Below, piece by piece: positions 37,687 through 49,364 of a stretch of 64,000 nt of DNA. The translations under genes were made by a program, and so were the position numbers. A model generated the notes under the pieces. It was not told where the DNA came from, made no database searches, and saw only the letters and a list, made by a program, of their open reading frames with translations. The stretch is from Sisyra terminalis (Eukaryota > Arthropoda > Insecta > Neuroptera > Sisyridae), in the NCBI GenBank assembly GCA_958496175.1, contig OY292274.1, positions 43,906,630 through 43,970,629 of the forward strand. Direction: 5' to 3'. The stretch's first letter is position 1, and each line of letters opens with the position of its first letter.

Positions 37687-37795
37687 AAGCAGGCCATTCA
37701 CGCTCCAACTTGCAGTTCTACTAGTGGTCCGACTTTTGAAGTTGGATCAAAGGTAGGACCGTGAATGGTGTTGTTGGAAGTTGGATGTCTAGTAA
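37687..37795 (+). mobile_element. Truncated palindromic MITE, GCAGGCCATTCACGC family
   Basis: It begins GCAGGCCATTCACGCTCC directly after TTAA and matches the left half of 62541-62739 through GGTCCGACTTTTGAAGTTGG, AGGACCGTGAATGGTG and GGAAGTTGGATGTCTAG. The right arm is missing or decayed. It is inserted within the hAT-like repeat at a TTAA that is also present in the 22922 copy (GGATATTTAGTTAATC). Confidence 0.72.
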
Positions 37796-38755
37796 TTACC
37801 CATCTTAAATAATCACTCACTCAGGGTCTATATAACTTACCAGGTTTGCTTCCAATTCGACTAGGAAAGCATTATATAGGAAAGCATTATATTCTTAAGA
37901 TGATTACAAAAAAAATATTTGGTTGAGTAATTGTTAATGGGGATTAGAAGACATTTGTGGATACAAAAGTACTTTATAATATATTTTGTTTATAAGTGAA
38001 AATAATATATGTAATAAAAATAAGCTCATATTTTTATTACAGTAACGACTGCGTTTTCATTAGTGTGAAATTATTTTATATATGCAAAACTAAAAATAGA
38101 CCTGCAACGAAGGAAAAGGTGTAATTTTCTTTTGCGACGTTTTTGTATGGAACTAATGTGTTTTTGTACTTATATTTATTACATAATTAATTTTACATTT
38201 CAGAACTAATTTAATTACTTAGGATATTACGAGAAAGTAATTAATTATTTGTGAATAATTTTTAAATTTATCATTTTAATGATGGTGCTTTAATCGCCTT
38301 GACAATAACCGTTAGAGTTTTGAAGTTTTTTAATTGAAATTTTTTCGATTTTTAATCAAAGATTTTATATTAATAGTGGAAAATTTCATGGATAAAGTTA
38401 TAAAAGTGTAAAGATGGTTGTCAATGTTTTCTCTTGAGGATAATCGTTTTTTTTTTTTGTTATTCAATCCTCTTTTAAATTTAGCAAACTAAAATCTGAA
38501 GTTTTCACGTATGTCGGAACTGGAAAATGTTGAAAACAACCTAATTTTTTTTGGCTTTTAATTTTCATAATTTTAAATATAAATACGTTTATTCTATGCT
38601 AATATGGTGAATGCGAAATTCTTTTAAATTTTTCCGGCTAAAACTAAGGCAAAGAAAACTAAACTAATGCCTGCTTTTTTTTTCTAATCAACAAAATTGT
38701 GCCATTTTTATTCCTTTTTCTACTGTTTTTAATTGAGAGTATTAAATGTTTCATA
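37796..38755. other. Non-genic stretch
   Basis: Near 37862-37893 AGGAAAGCATTATAT is directly repeated. Nothing else is supported. Confidence 0.45.
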
Positions 38756-39022
38756 CAGTGACGAATTAACATTTAGGTTTATGAGGCTCATGCATAAAAC
38801 GCCCCTAAGATTTTTTGCAACGCCAACGCTGTGTTTTATTAATGTTTGAATAATTTTATTGCAATTAATAATTTATTCAAAAATAAAATTAATACATGAT
38901 TAAAATATTTGTATTGGTATTAGATGTTTTATCTAGATAACCACCTTGTAAACAACCATGGGGCAACAAGGGCGACGTATCCAATGAGGCTTTAGGCGGA
39001 ATCGAACCTAAATCCGCCAATG
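38756..39022. mobile_element. hAT-like remnant (CAGTGRCGRATT... ends)
   Basis: CAGTGACGAATTAACATTTA at the left and CCTAAATCCGCCAATG at the right are imperfect inverses of a CAGTGGCGGATTTAGG-type terminus. Subterminal GAGGCT occurs on the left and GAGGCTTTAGGCGG on the right. The TSD is not preserved. The sequence GAATCGAACC resembles a tRNA B-box in inverse, but no tRNA structure surrounds it. Confidence 0.5.
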
Positions 39023-39153
39023 ATTACATGTATGTAAAATGATCCCTAGGTTTAAATTTCAATGATATTATTGAAATTTAGTAAAGAATTACAATTTTTT
39101 TTCGATATTTTTGAAATTTGCTGCTAATTTTTTGTATTCAAACAGTAATAATA

Positions 39154-39400
39154 GGATGTCCCATAAGTTCTTTCCTTTATAAAGTGAATACACAATATTA
39201 TAATTTATTTTAGAATATAAAAACCCTTTTGCTCTATTACCTTCTTCCATTTCTCAAGTAGCTTCATTGTGCCTTCTTTCCAAAATTGTTGAGTTTTGGA
39301 TCAATACTATTCCTGGAGATGCGATTTTCATCATAATAGCACGTGACCACATACTGCATTAGCGGTATGAAAAAAGCTCACCCAGTTTGATTCGAATGTT
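39154..39400 (-). pseudogene. mariner-like transposase 3' end plus terminal repeat
   Basis: Minus strand: the reading KLLEKWKKVIEQKGFYILK ending in a stop at 39205-39207 matches the C-terminus of mariner transposases (lp.rW.k.i...G.Yf). About 50 bases further on is a terminus TAtGGGACATCC next to TA (39152-39153), the inverse of the mariner-type tip GGATGTCCCATAAGTTC. Upstream sequence to about 39400 looks transposase-derived but frameshifted, and no left terminus was found. Confidence 0.7.
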
Positions 39401-40589
39401 TTTCTGCATTCCGCATACTGCCCAAATCTTGTTTCATCTAATTACTACTTCTTTCTATTCTTAAAAAAAATTTTATCTCCATAAGTTCTTTAACTCCATT
39501 TGCGAGTTATAAACAGATTTCTGAGGAGAAATTGAAATGCTTCTCTTATTTCACGATAAGCTTTAAATATAAATTATATTCATGTTAACATATTATTATT
39601 TCATACAAAGTAGCAGGTATCGGCTGGTGTAGAAAAGTGAATTTTCTTTTTCATATCTTTCGTTAAATTAACAAACAACAACATTTCGTTAAATCATTGA
39701 TATAAACTTGCTTTTCGAAAAGCTCATTTTGAAATTTTCCTAACGAATTACTTTTCATAAAATTAATGAATTTCTCAATCACATTATAGCTGCTCCGTTT
39801 TAATGTCCAAAAATAAAAAAAAGAAGAAGATGTCAGACCTACCTCATTCCATGTCAATCTGTATACTATGTAGAAAGGATTTATACGTCTCGAACGCAAT
39901 TTGAACTTCATGCTCTTTTAATTTAAAATACAAAGCTATAATTATTGTCTAACGATTTGAGACAAACTCAATTTAAATCTCTAGAAGACATTTATAATTT
40001 ACAAGATAGTCTTACGTTTCAATTTATGTAGATACAGACTGAATGATCGTAATGTTCTGAAAGATGAAGAACAAAGTCTAAATGGAGTATAATATTTTAT
40101 TTAATGACATTAAGCTACTGTTCTGAAGATAATAAAGCATGTTAAAAATGATCTTTAATTATAATGCTTTCATACGGATGACTTATCAAACTTTTTTTAG
40201 GAGTAATTGAAACTGCAATTTGTGCCAGGATAATAAGTAAATCTGCTTGCTACATACGCGAGGGAGAAAACGGAAAATGATGAAGTAATAATGAAAAATG
40301 GTTATGATATTCACTTTAAATCATTCCAATAGCCAGTTTACCAAAAAGCTTTTAATAATTATTCAATTCAGTATTTTATCCTTCTCGCTAATGTTGAGAA
40401 GAGAGACAGAATATCTTCCTAAATGTAGTGATAGAATTATAGGATGGGACATCATTCAGTATACATAAACTGTTACAATGTAAATACTTCTACTGATTTA
40501 TTAGTTCAAGTATTTAGAACGACAAGGTGTATTGTTTTATGTCATTTTTCTGTAGCGCGCTGTTGTTTCAGTCTATTTTGGATAATATT
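39401..40589. other. Non-genic stretch
   Basis: At 39478-39495 CTCCATAAGTTCTTTAA is a direct, not inverted, echo of the mariner tip at 39154, possibly from another fragment. The 82-codon minus frame at 39663-39911 is unrecognised. Confidence 0.45.
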
Positions 40590-40740
40590 TAGTAGCGTAG
40601 CATGGTGAATACAGGGGCAGCCCTGGTCCCATGAAAATGGCGGCACATGAAAATGAGGTGGTATATTGACATTGATAATTCGGTAAAAGATTTTGCTTGG
40701 AAAAAACACGAACATTTTTAAATAATTTAAGAATTTATTG
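40590..40740 (+). mobile_element. CAGTAGCGTAGCGTG-family fragment, left part
   Basis: AGTAGCGTAGCATGGTG, then GCAGCCCTGGTCCC, GAAAATGAGGTGG and AAAAGATTTTGCTT match 50693-50840 in order. The right end is missing. Confidence 0.65.
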
Positions 40741-41727
40741 ATGATATACGTCCTAGATTTGTGGGACGAACTCTTGTGAAAAAGAGAATTTGTGATTTGT
40801 GAGAAAATAAGAAGATGGATATTACTTGTTGATGTTTTTCGTTAGTTTTTGTATTCTGTTTGTATTTTGTATTTGTATTCTTTTTGTATTCTAATGTATT
40901 CTGTAATTGTAATATTTGCATAGGCAACTACGTTTTATTTTTGAGGCACATATAGATTCCAAAATACTTCTCCGCCAAAATCCTAACGTTACTCAATGGA
41001 GTCTTGTTATGGTGAATTCAAGGAAACCAAAAATTTGTGAAAATAACATTTTTATTTCTATTTAAGTTTTTGTCAAACTTTGGTAAACACCATCTCTTTG
41101 GCAATTTTTCACGAATATGACTTCATCATTGCAGTTTTAGATAATCCACAATAATAATTTGGAAAATTCTAATAATATATTTGTGATCTTTTAAGCTCAT
41201 TTATCTCTAAGGTGTTGTTGACTCACTTGATTTTTTTTTATTTTCGAATCTACCATCCTTAAAAATTCGATGTTAATGATCCAAGCCAAATATTTTTGGA
41301 AGCCACTGAAGTATGAAGTATAATTTTTTTAAATATTTTTCTTTTAATTTTTGAAGACCTTTTTACTTAATTATTATATAACTATAACTTATTAACTAAC
41401 TATTATTTTAACTAATTTGCATTGAAAATATTTATTAAATTTGGGACCGAATACAAATAAAATTCCATGGAATAGTTCTGGCCATAAATGGGTTAAGCTT
41501 AGCAACTGATTTTCCGGTACTATAGTAATTATTTTTTGTTGTCCTACTACCATATCTAAGTTTCATCAATTTATGAATGATTATAGGAAGGTACAGGAGT
41601 TATTTGAGTTTTTTAGCAAACTGAAAATATTGTTTACAATTTTCTTGTTAAATATTCAGAAACTAAATAATTATAATATCAGAAGGTACTAAGATTTGTA
41701 TTTACAACATATGTGCACTGTCTAAGA
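40741..41727. other. Non-genic stretch
   Basis: TTTTGTATTC / TTTTGTATTT repetition at about 40845-40895 gives a low-complexity frame. Nothing else is supported. Confidence 0.45.
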
Positions 41728-41993
41728 CAGGGGAGAGCAAACTTAATAGTGGTATGATCGACAGTAATTTTATTTATACGCGATCGACTTCAAAAAATGG
41801 GTTAAATTAAAAACAAATACAAATTTAAAGAGAGAATGAGTAGAAGGAATTAGAATCACTACTTGGGAATAGGTAATACTCGTTGTAGAATAGATGCGTG
41901 CCTAATTTTAAATTCAAGTTTCATTGTCAAAAATTTTTAAATTCACCTAAAAATTATTTAAAATGTCTGCGATCGACCGTTTGTCCACCCCTG
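41728..41993. mobile_element. Non-autonomous hAT (CAGGGG(A/T)GRGCAAAC ends)
   Basis: The left end CAGGGGAGAGCAAAC and right end GTTTGTCCACCCCTG are near-perfect inverses of the common CAGGGGTGGGCAAAC hAT tip. Subterminal CGATCGAC occurs on both sides. Flanks GTCTAAGA (41720-41727) and GTCAAACA (41994-42001) agree at 6 of 8 positions, fitting a decayed 8-bp duplication. The 266-bp interior is non-coding. Confidence 0.78.
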
Positions 41994-42001
41994 GTCAAAC
42001 A

Positions 42002-43079
42002 TTATAAGTATATTTATAGTAACTATAGCATAATGCATTACGGACTTTGTTTTGTCCCTTGAGAGTTAATCATGAAAAACCGTACCAAAGTAAGCATTTG
42101 CTATTTAAATAGATACATAGGAATAGTTATTTACATAAACTTCAAATTTACATTTATAGTTGATTTACTAATACATACTTTTGGTACTGATTATGAAATC
42201 GAAGTTTACTATAAATCTAACGGTTCCTAAATTATTTAAAAAAAACTATAGCTAGGAATCTCCAACTATTCAATTGGAATTAATACCTTATAGAATGTTA
42301 GTGTTTTCGATTTTTTAAAATACAACAAAAGACAAATTTCAAAAGACTTATCTACATGTATTTGTTCCAACCAACAAAGACTTTTATCTTAAAACACCAA
42401 TCAAATAGTCATTATTATACAAATGATTGAATTCGCCGGAAATCGAAGGATTTTGTGACAACATACGAAGAGCGAATGATAAATGACAAAATAATACCAG
42501 CGTATTGTTTGCAATTTTACCCTTTTATCATATCTATTCAATCAAAAACTCATTCCAATTTTTTCAGCGTTCCATAATAACCATTTATTGAATAATATAT
42601 AAACGAAAATAATTAAATCACCGAACAAATCAATCCAATCTAAAGTAGGTATTATAAAAACTTAATACAAAATAGACAAAAACTTGTTCAATTGCCCAAT
42701 ATTTTCGAAAAAGGAAAAACCGTTCGATTTTATTTTCTTTGTTCCTTGAAAACGTGTTTTGTATTTGTGTTCTTTATCTTAATTATGGGAATTGTAAGTA
42801 GAATATAATAATTTTCATGGTCACTGGTCTCTAAAAATATAAATTTTTTGGTTAATTATTTTATAATTATGCCGTTAATAACTATTATGTAAGTGACTTC
42901 GATTTCTTCAATAGGTATTAGTCGGAATAAACATGATCATATACGTGCACAGATATTTATATAGTAAAAAAATTCTATGGACTATGTAATTTAAATGTTA
43001 CGATTCGTGCATTTCCGTTTTTGTCAATTTGCATTGACGTGACCCTAAAAAAGACAAAAAATGAGCAAATAATTTTTAA
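42002..43079. other. Non-genic stretch
   Basis: Nothing supported was found. Confidence 0.45.
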
Positions 43080-43420
43080 AAAAAAACATAGAAAAAAATG
43101 CACAGTGGATCGACAACAGGAAACAACAATTACGATATTGAAATTCGTTTATAATTTACGTTAGTCATGCGATCGTCCGTACTTTGATTATATTATGCAT
43201 TTGGTTGCGAAAAGGGATCGCACACGAACTGATGGAAAAAAAAACTCCCAATTTTCCAGTTTCGTAAGACAAACTTAAAAAATAAATAATTTCTGGATTC
43301 ATTCGATTTCCGTAATTGACATGTCTTATATAACGTTCGAGTGGCATGACGGATGCATAAATTTCATCCATAAACCTGTAAAGTATAATTGCGACTTACA
43401 CTCGTAACTGCCTCAATAAA
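43080..43420. other. G+C-raised patch, possibly regulatory
   Basis: Contains GCGATCGTCCGTAC, GATCGCACACGAACTGATGG and GGATGCATAAATTTCATCC (an imperfect palindrome). It is repeat-free, with short unrecognised frames on both strands (43165-43371 minus, 43389-43610 plus). Confidence 0.2.
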
Positions 43421-43860
43421 TATAAATTTTTTTATTGGCGTTTTCTTGCAAATATACTTTATAAATAACGACCAGTTTTCTACGAAACCTTTTGTATCTC
43501 CACATTCAATACGGAATTGCATAACATTACAGTCTTACGTATTTTTAAGGTTCAACAGAAAAATTTCAACTTTTATCAATAATTCGCTCGACACATTGAT
43601 TTCCAATTAATTAATGTAATTAATTGCCGCACGATTAGCTAATGAACTGGAAATATTTTTCTCCACTTATCAAAATCTAACGAATCACTACATTCAAAAT
43701 AGCTCAACGTTTTTGTGTGGGTGTGTTTTATGTTTTAATTGAGTATATATATATGAACTTTAAACAATTTCACAAGTCGAAACCATTATGTGTGTTATTT
43801 GAGGAAATTTATTGTTCGCAAAGATATGAAATTTATATGTGAATAAATGTGATTTCTACT

Positions 43861-44135
43861 AGTGTTGGCAATTAGTTATTCCATTTAAAGGTATGAGGAA
43901 AAGATGCCAAATACCACACCCTGTTTGCACACCCCTTGATAGCTTAATAGATAATGACATTTATTGTTTGGCTTGAAAAAGTTAATGACAAAAATGGCCT
44001 CGGGATTTAGACAAATTTCAACGTTGTAGGTCTTGATTTGGAGATATGTATTTTTTGAATTAAATGGAACGAGTGTGTAGGTCCCTAATTTTAAAAATGA
44101 TGAATTATTTACAAATTTTAGCAACGCTGTAGTTC
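43861..44135. mobile_element. Possible element with AGYGTTG ends
   Basis: TAGTGTTGGCAA at the left and TTAGCAACGCTGTA at the right are imperfect inverses of a YAGYGTTGCYAA-type tip. The interior has CACCCTGTTTGCACACCCC and CCTCGGGATTTAG and is more G+C-rich than the flanks. A 79-codon minus frame inside is unrecognised. TSD not clear. Confidence 0.35.
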
Positions 44136-44839
44136 AAAAATGCTTTTAATCTTCGATTACAAAAACTGTTGTTTTTTTTACCAATTATCAATATTTCGCA
44201 CACGGAGATTAATTTATCTTTCTCAATTTGAAGAAGTTATAAATGTTCCCGATATTTGGTAATAGTTTAACCGAAATTTAGAGTTTGGCGAGTTTTGGTG
44301 CTGATTTGGAGTTCCGGCTTTGGTAAGGAACAGCTACTAAAGCTGCGATCAAAACCGAATATATTTTCAGTCTTCTAAGTCTTTGAACGATATATTGAAG
44401 ATTCTCTTGTACCTACACTTATTAAGACTGTCATAGTCATCTTTCCAGTAGCTTATTTATTACTTTCATAAATAACTCTTACAAAATTATTCTTCCTATT
44501 AGTTCCAATTAGAAACCAATAAACACAACATAATGGTCTTAAGAATTAGTTTTAATTACGTAAAAGTTCAGTGTAGAAACTAGTTTTGATTGAACACTCT
44601 TCATTATTGAAAACTATATTTTCAAGATAAGAGTGAAAAAAATTAAATTTTTTATTTATTTTCCAAAACCAAATCATTTTTTTTTTCTTAGAAGAAGCAA
44701 GCTCAGAGGAAAAATAATTTCCATTTAAATCAATTTTTATATATCGTAGATTACCATCAAACCATTTTACCGTAGATTACCATTTTCAAGTATTAATCGA
44801 AACCACAAATCGGCAAAAATAAATTTGAGTTTATCCTAA
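44136..44839. other. Non-genic stretch
   Basis: Nothing supported was found. Confidence 0.4.
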
Positions 44840-45110
44840 TACTATCAAAACTAATACTATAAATGTGAATATGTGTTTAATTGATTGTTTGTTACGCATT
44901 CACGCCTAAACTACTCAACCGATTTTCATGCAATTTTGTACAAACATTGTCAGGAGAGCAAAAAATAACAAAGGATATATTTTATCAAGAGCAACATTTT
45001 TCTTTCCGAAGAACAGAAAAATGGGCTACATGACTGGTTTCTATATGATTGACTTTGGACAATTTAATGAGCATTATTAGTTACGAATTAAAATTCAAAA
45101 ATAATAAAAT
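44840..45110. repeat. Common insect interspersed repeat fragment
   Basis: TACTATAAATGTGAATATGTG, then TTTGTTACGCATTCACGCC, TAAACTACTCAACCGATTTT and CAATTTTGTACAAA are the phrases of a repeat type seen in many insect genomes (variants at 8150-8230 and 59100-59180). The class (Helitron-like or LINE 3' end) cannot be settled here. Confidence 0.5.
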
Positions 45111-45194
45111 ATTAAATGATTTATTATACTTTAAAAACCAATTGTTATCGAGAGGGGAAAGTAGAGTAAACAAAAAACTTTTTATTTTGCGATG

Positions 45195-45693
45195 CATAAT
45201 TGTACCGTTTTTTTTTTCAAAATGACAATGGTAATGTAATAATCGTAAATGGAGAACGATATAAGGCCATGCTTCTGAATTTTGTAAGACCTATTATAAA
45301 ACTTAGACTAGGAATGTGGTTTCAGAAAGATGATGTCACCTGCTATATAGCTGAAGCCACATTGGAAATTGTAAGGGTTTTTTTTGGCAACCGAATAATC
45401 TTGGATATATCGTGGATTATTCACCGCGATCTCCAGACCCACTGTGTCTGATTCCTTTCTATTCGAAAATTTGAAGGGAAAAGTATTTGCAAATAAATAT
45501 CGGACAATTTCACAACTTAAGGAGAATATTCGTGTCGAAATTAGGCCAATAGAACCGGAAACGTTAAGAACTGTAATGAACCATGTCGTCGAAAGAGCTC
45601 ATTTGGGCGAAGTGGAAAACATTTAAAGGATATTATACTTCGTATTTAGGCTGATTAAAACCCCTTCGTGACTTTTGAGCCATTCTGTATAAC
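45195..45693 (+). pseudogene. mariner/Tc1-superfamily DDE transposase relic
   Basis: From 45200 the frame reads YRFFFQNDNGNVIIVNGERY, MWFQKDDVTCYIAEATLEIV and FFGNRIILDISW, matching YfFe.d.G.avtVNGeRYr...mWFQQDgAtcHtA..t..ll...F of DDE_3 transposases. A frame shift near 45425 breaks the expected PPRSPDLTPCDFFLWG: the pieces PRSPDP and SDSFLFENLKGKVFANKYRT lie in different frames. The last frame continues to a stop at 45624-45626. The first catalytic Asp position (KDD) is present and the HTA is degraded to YIA. CCATTCTGTATAA (about 45681) is probably the 3' terminal repeat. The N-terminal helix-turn-helix part is lost. Confidence 0.82.
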
Positions 45694-46859
45694 CCAAAAT
45701 TTACATAATCAGGTGAGATATAATAAGAATTTTTTTTAGTCATGTTTTTTAGATAAGAAAACATTTTTAAGATGTAAGCCATAAAAATACGACCAACATA
45801 TCGTCACGAGGACGAAGTCGAAAGTATTGATTTGTAAATAAACATAACAATTCCAAAGTTTATATTTCGTGTGTCCAAATTCTTTCTGTAGTAATTAGTT
45901 TTTAGCTCCTAGATTGTCTTTGATTTTGCAAAAATTGTTATCTGGAACATTGAATTTTATTTCTTAACCGACTTCAAAAAAGAAAGAGGCTATTTGGAAT
46001 AATTATGATATTTTGAAATTCAATAGTATTAAGAGAAATATATGATGCATTGATATTTATCCCAAACTTATTACTCATCGATGTTGAAAATAAGCCATCA
46101 AACAACTTTATTGCACAACTCGTTTTCAAAAAAAAAAAATAATAATAAAACAAAAATACTTCATTAAACATTATTTCATTTGGGGTTTTAATTTTAAAAA
46201 TTAAAAAAAAAATATGTTTGGTACTTTTTTTAAAATTTACATGTTATTATTTTTAAAGAAAACTACAGTGTGTTATAATAGAGTTTAAATTATGTGTGAA
46301 AATTATGCATGAGAAAATCTTTTCTCTGATATTAATCAAGTCTAATGTAGTCTCAACACCATTAACATTGGTTTCTTTTATTTCAATTTAAATTGTACGT
46401 GAAGTGCCAACTAAAATAGGGATTAGGCATTATATATTGATGAATCACTGCAAATATTTTGCTAAATTATTATTTAAACATAGAAAATGAAAATCATGCT
46501 TCTAGCAAGTGATCCTTGTCGTAAATATTGATTGTAAAAAATGGTTAATGTCAATGTTTGCGAAAAGTAAATATTCAATTTCATAACAAATGTTTCCATA
46601 AAATTTAGTAACATGAGGATATTTCACTGAGCTCGGATACCAGTTTAATGTTGCTAATTAATAACCACCTGTTAATAAATACAACGATTTATAGTGCATT
46701 TTTTTTAATTTTCAATAAAAACGATTAAACTTGTAAACATATTAGAATGCAATTTGATGTCATTTTCATTTGATGAATCAAGTTACATAAAAAGTTTTCT
46801 TTTTATTTTTGAAAAAAGAAATTTACATATTGCGTACAAAAATTCTATCTAAAGACTGT
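45694..46859. other. Non-genic stretch with short repeat motif
   Basis: At 45965-45998 AACCGACTTCAAAAAAG then AAAGAGGCTATTTGG is a phrase common in invertebrate interspersed repeats. No boundaries were found. The rest is A+T-rich. Confidence 0.4.
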
Positions 46860-46994
46860 TGAGGAAAAAAAGCCATTGAAAAAAAAGCCTCATCGATCAG
46901 CAAGATAACGACACGACAACACAAAAAAGAACAAGTAAAATATCAATTGTCAGCTTTGACACCGAACAGTGTACATTATTCAAAAAAGGTAGTA

Positions 46995-47038
<44 letters not shown>

Positions 47039-47480
47039 GATATATAATACAAGTATATAACGTTCGTTGATTCTTTCGTTTCGTTTGCGGACGAAGCACA
47101 ATTGAATAATTTGAAATTATTATCGTCATCATCGTAACAAAAGAGACAAATAAAAAAGTAGTCTAATGTCAAAGAGGACACCAACCTCTTGGGGTGGCCC
47201 TTTTGCTTGTTCAGGTCACATTACACTGGAGGTGTCAATGTCGTGTTTTAAATCTAGTATGAACACCTGTGACGAACTTGTCGAAACCCCCTTCTTTATG
47301 TGTAGAAAATATAATCTTTTATTCAATTAAAAAAAAAAAAGAAAAAAAATGGGCGCCTCCACTCTTTCAAGCGTGAACCCATTTGGGCTTTGTATGATTT
47401 TTATTGATCTTTCCAACACTTCAGTGGGATGGATGGATCGATGACGAAAGAAGACATTTTCTCTTTCGAACTTTGATCTA
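46860..47480. promoter_or_regulatory. G+C-raised block with TA microsatellite
   Basis: Contains CGATCAGCAAGATAACGAC, CGTTTCGTTTGCGGACGAAG, ACCTCTTGGGGTGGCCC, GGAGGTGTCAATG (T-box-like AGGTGT core) and GGGCGCCTCCACTC, with a (TA) run at 47002-47035 in the middle. It is not repetitive elsewhere in the window. The 95-codon minus frame crossing the TA run is not convincing. It may be an enhancer or a non-coding exon. Confidence 0.27.
47002..47035. repeat. (TA)n microsatellite
   Basis: About 17 uninterrupted AT units followed by TATATGTAGATATATA. Confidence 0.95.
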
Positions 47481-48266
47481 ATCTTCACTTAACGGCTGAA
47501 AACTTTTTCAAACAAATCATTCTTTATTTTTTTTTCTTCTGTTTTTCTGCAAATTGACATTTCACTTACCACGCAAAGGCATTACTCTCCACAAACTTAA
47601 TTAGTAATTAGTTTCTATTATATTTCTTAACTCAATCAGTGAACTGTGAAGGTCCTACTGGCCCCTTACTGTCCCAGTGGATGATCCAACAATAGGGCAA
47701 AGTCAAATTTGAAAACAATGTGCTTACCAAAAATTTAAATTTTTAAAATCCATTGGACATTTTCAATTACTCAAAATCTGATACGATCAATTGTAATACT
47801 CTACAAATTCTTATGATTTTTGGGAGATTGTAGCTATTGAGACAGAAATAAATAAATATAGGAAATCTGGTGACCGTGGTTCATTAAAATAGCCAAGAAC
47901 AAAATAATCTCAACATTTTTTCAATGATTCATTGATTTCAAAATAAAAAAGTAAGTTTTAATTATCCAGCACAATATGAAATGTGTTTTATTTATTTGAA
48001 TTTTACAAAAGAAAAAACTCGATATGGACACCACATGCCTTCCGTGTACTTGAAAACACATTTTTGCACTTTATTTAAAATATTTATTTCATTTCAACAC
48101 ACAATTTCTCTTCCATACCTATATTTAGTTTCACACAGTTATATATGAATAAAATATTCACTTATAGATATCATAGGCATAACAATTAGTTGTGTTAATT
48201 AAAATTGCAATTGACTATATTTTTTTGAAACTACCCAAAACAAACACCTTTTATTGTATATACCCA
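47481..48266. other. Non-genic stretch
   Basis: A short G+C-raised patch lies at 47645-47700 (GGTCCTACTGGCCCC, GTCCCAGTGGATG). Nothing is supported. Confidence 0.4.
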
Positions 48267-48690
48267 GGGCCGGAAAAGTACTCAATAAAATACCCTGGAC
48301 CAGAATTATCAATAGACTGCACCCTAGAGCCCTTATGGTTTTAAAGGCAAAAATTTGTAAAAATTTAATAAATTTGTAAAATCAATATTTTTCAGAAACT
48401 AACTTATATACAAAAAAAATATAATGACTTGGAATAAAGTAAAATTAACTCTTAGAAACTTTTAAAAGACCAAAGCTTTTGATAAATTAAAGCTCTTTAA
48501 AATAATTATGGCTTTGTAAAGAAGTTTAAATTTATATATTTTTTATTATTGTTTAAAAAGTATTTCTTTAATTCTTTATTATATTATAGGATAAGTTGCT
48601 GAAACAGCTTAATTTATTTATTTATTAATAATTTTCTTTCAAAATTGTATTGATACTGTTAATAGTTCTTAGGGGTCCAAAAAAGCATTC
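48267..48690. mobile_element. Possible hAT-like remnant (CAGGGCCGG start)
   Basis: CCAGGGCCGGAAAAG at 48266 followed by TACCCTGGACC and CACCCTAGAGCCC resembles hAT ends of the CAGGGCCGG type. AGGGGTCCAAAAAAGC near 48671 may be the other subterminal side. No exact right tip or TSD was seen. Confidence 0.3.
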
Positions 48691-48832
48691 GTTCTAGAAT
48701 CTCAAAATATGTATATATGTGTATATATCTATCGTTGAGAAGCGTATAACGAAAGTTTTTTAGACCAGTGAAGAAAAAATTAAAAATTCCTAATATTTCA
48801 TTATTGGAATACTGAAATAGTTGGATTTTTAG

Positions 48833-49030
48833 TCATTCTACCAAAATGTAAGGTAGTAAACTATTAAATCTATTTTCTTCTTCTTGATTTTGGTCGGCAT
48901 GTTCTAAATTTCTCAGGACCCACTGGATGGTTGTTTTCCAGAAATTACTATCCTTTACTTTGCCTTCGGACGCGAAAGTCGGTTTTACGAGCTTTTCCAC
49001 CAATTTAGGCCGCTCTTGTACAAATAGGAT
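48833..49030 (-). CDS. Candidate terminal coding exon, protein unrecognised
   Basis: On the minus strand, after a possible 3' splice site (pyrimidine-rich ATACTCCTATTGTAG at 49031-49045), 65 sense codons run open to a TGA at 48833-48835. The translation includes FVQERPKLVEKLVKP, SEGKVKDSNFWKTTIQWVLR and LEHADQNQEEENRF, ending LLPYILVE. It is charged, with an amphipathic look and two Trp, unlike the F/I/K noise elsewhere, and its codons are markedly more G+C-rich than its flanks. No start codon opens it, so it would be a last exon whose upstream exons lie at higher coordinates. I do not recognise the family. It could instead be a transposon or retrocopy fragment. Confidence 0.35.
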   Translation of the reverse strand: MLFVQERPKLVEKLVKPTFASEGKVKDSNFWKTTIQWVLRNLEHADQNQEEENRFNSLLPYILVE

Positions 49031-49364
49031 CTACAATAGGAGTATTAAATGTAAATAAGGTAAAAATTGAAGTTTTGCAGTATGGTAAGTATTCCTTACA
49101 CTATGAGCGCATCTTTATAGGTAAATTGCAACATATTTATTTTAATAAATGGAAAAAGAATTTTATTAAAAAGAAACGGAGAAATTAATACTGATTAGTA
49201 TACCGGCAAGTTAACCATTATTCTCGGAGTCTCCCGGTTATTCCGGGAGAGTTAGAAACCCTAGTTGTGGATTTCTATTAAACCAGATATATCTGGCTTA
49301 ACATGGATAAATATTTTATTTTATTATTTTTGAGTCACAATTAATAAGTTAAAGAATAATTATT
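49031..49364. other. Intergenic or intronic, with short perfect hairpin
   Basis: At 49230-49250 TCTCCCGG-TTATT-CCGGGAGA is an 8-bp perfect stem with a 5-base loop, followed by GTTAGAAACCCTAG. This resembles a transposon tip carrying a hairpin, but no partner end was found. CAGATATATCTG is palindromic at about 49284. Confidence 0.4.

Noticed and set aside
39001..39020. tRNA on the minus strand (inverse B-box GGTTCGATTC)
   Set aside because: There is no A-box at tRNA spacing, and the sequence belongs to the terminal part of a CAGTGGCGGATT-type element.
46897..47184. 95-codon minus-strand frame
   Set aside because: It reads through the (TA)n microsatellite, giving YIYIYI repeats. It is not a protein-like sequence.
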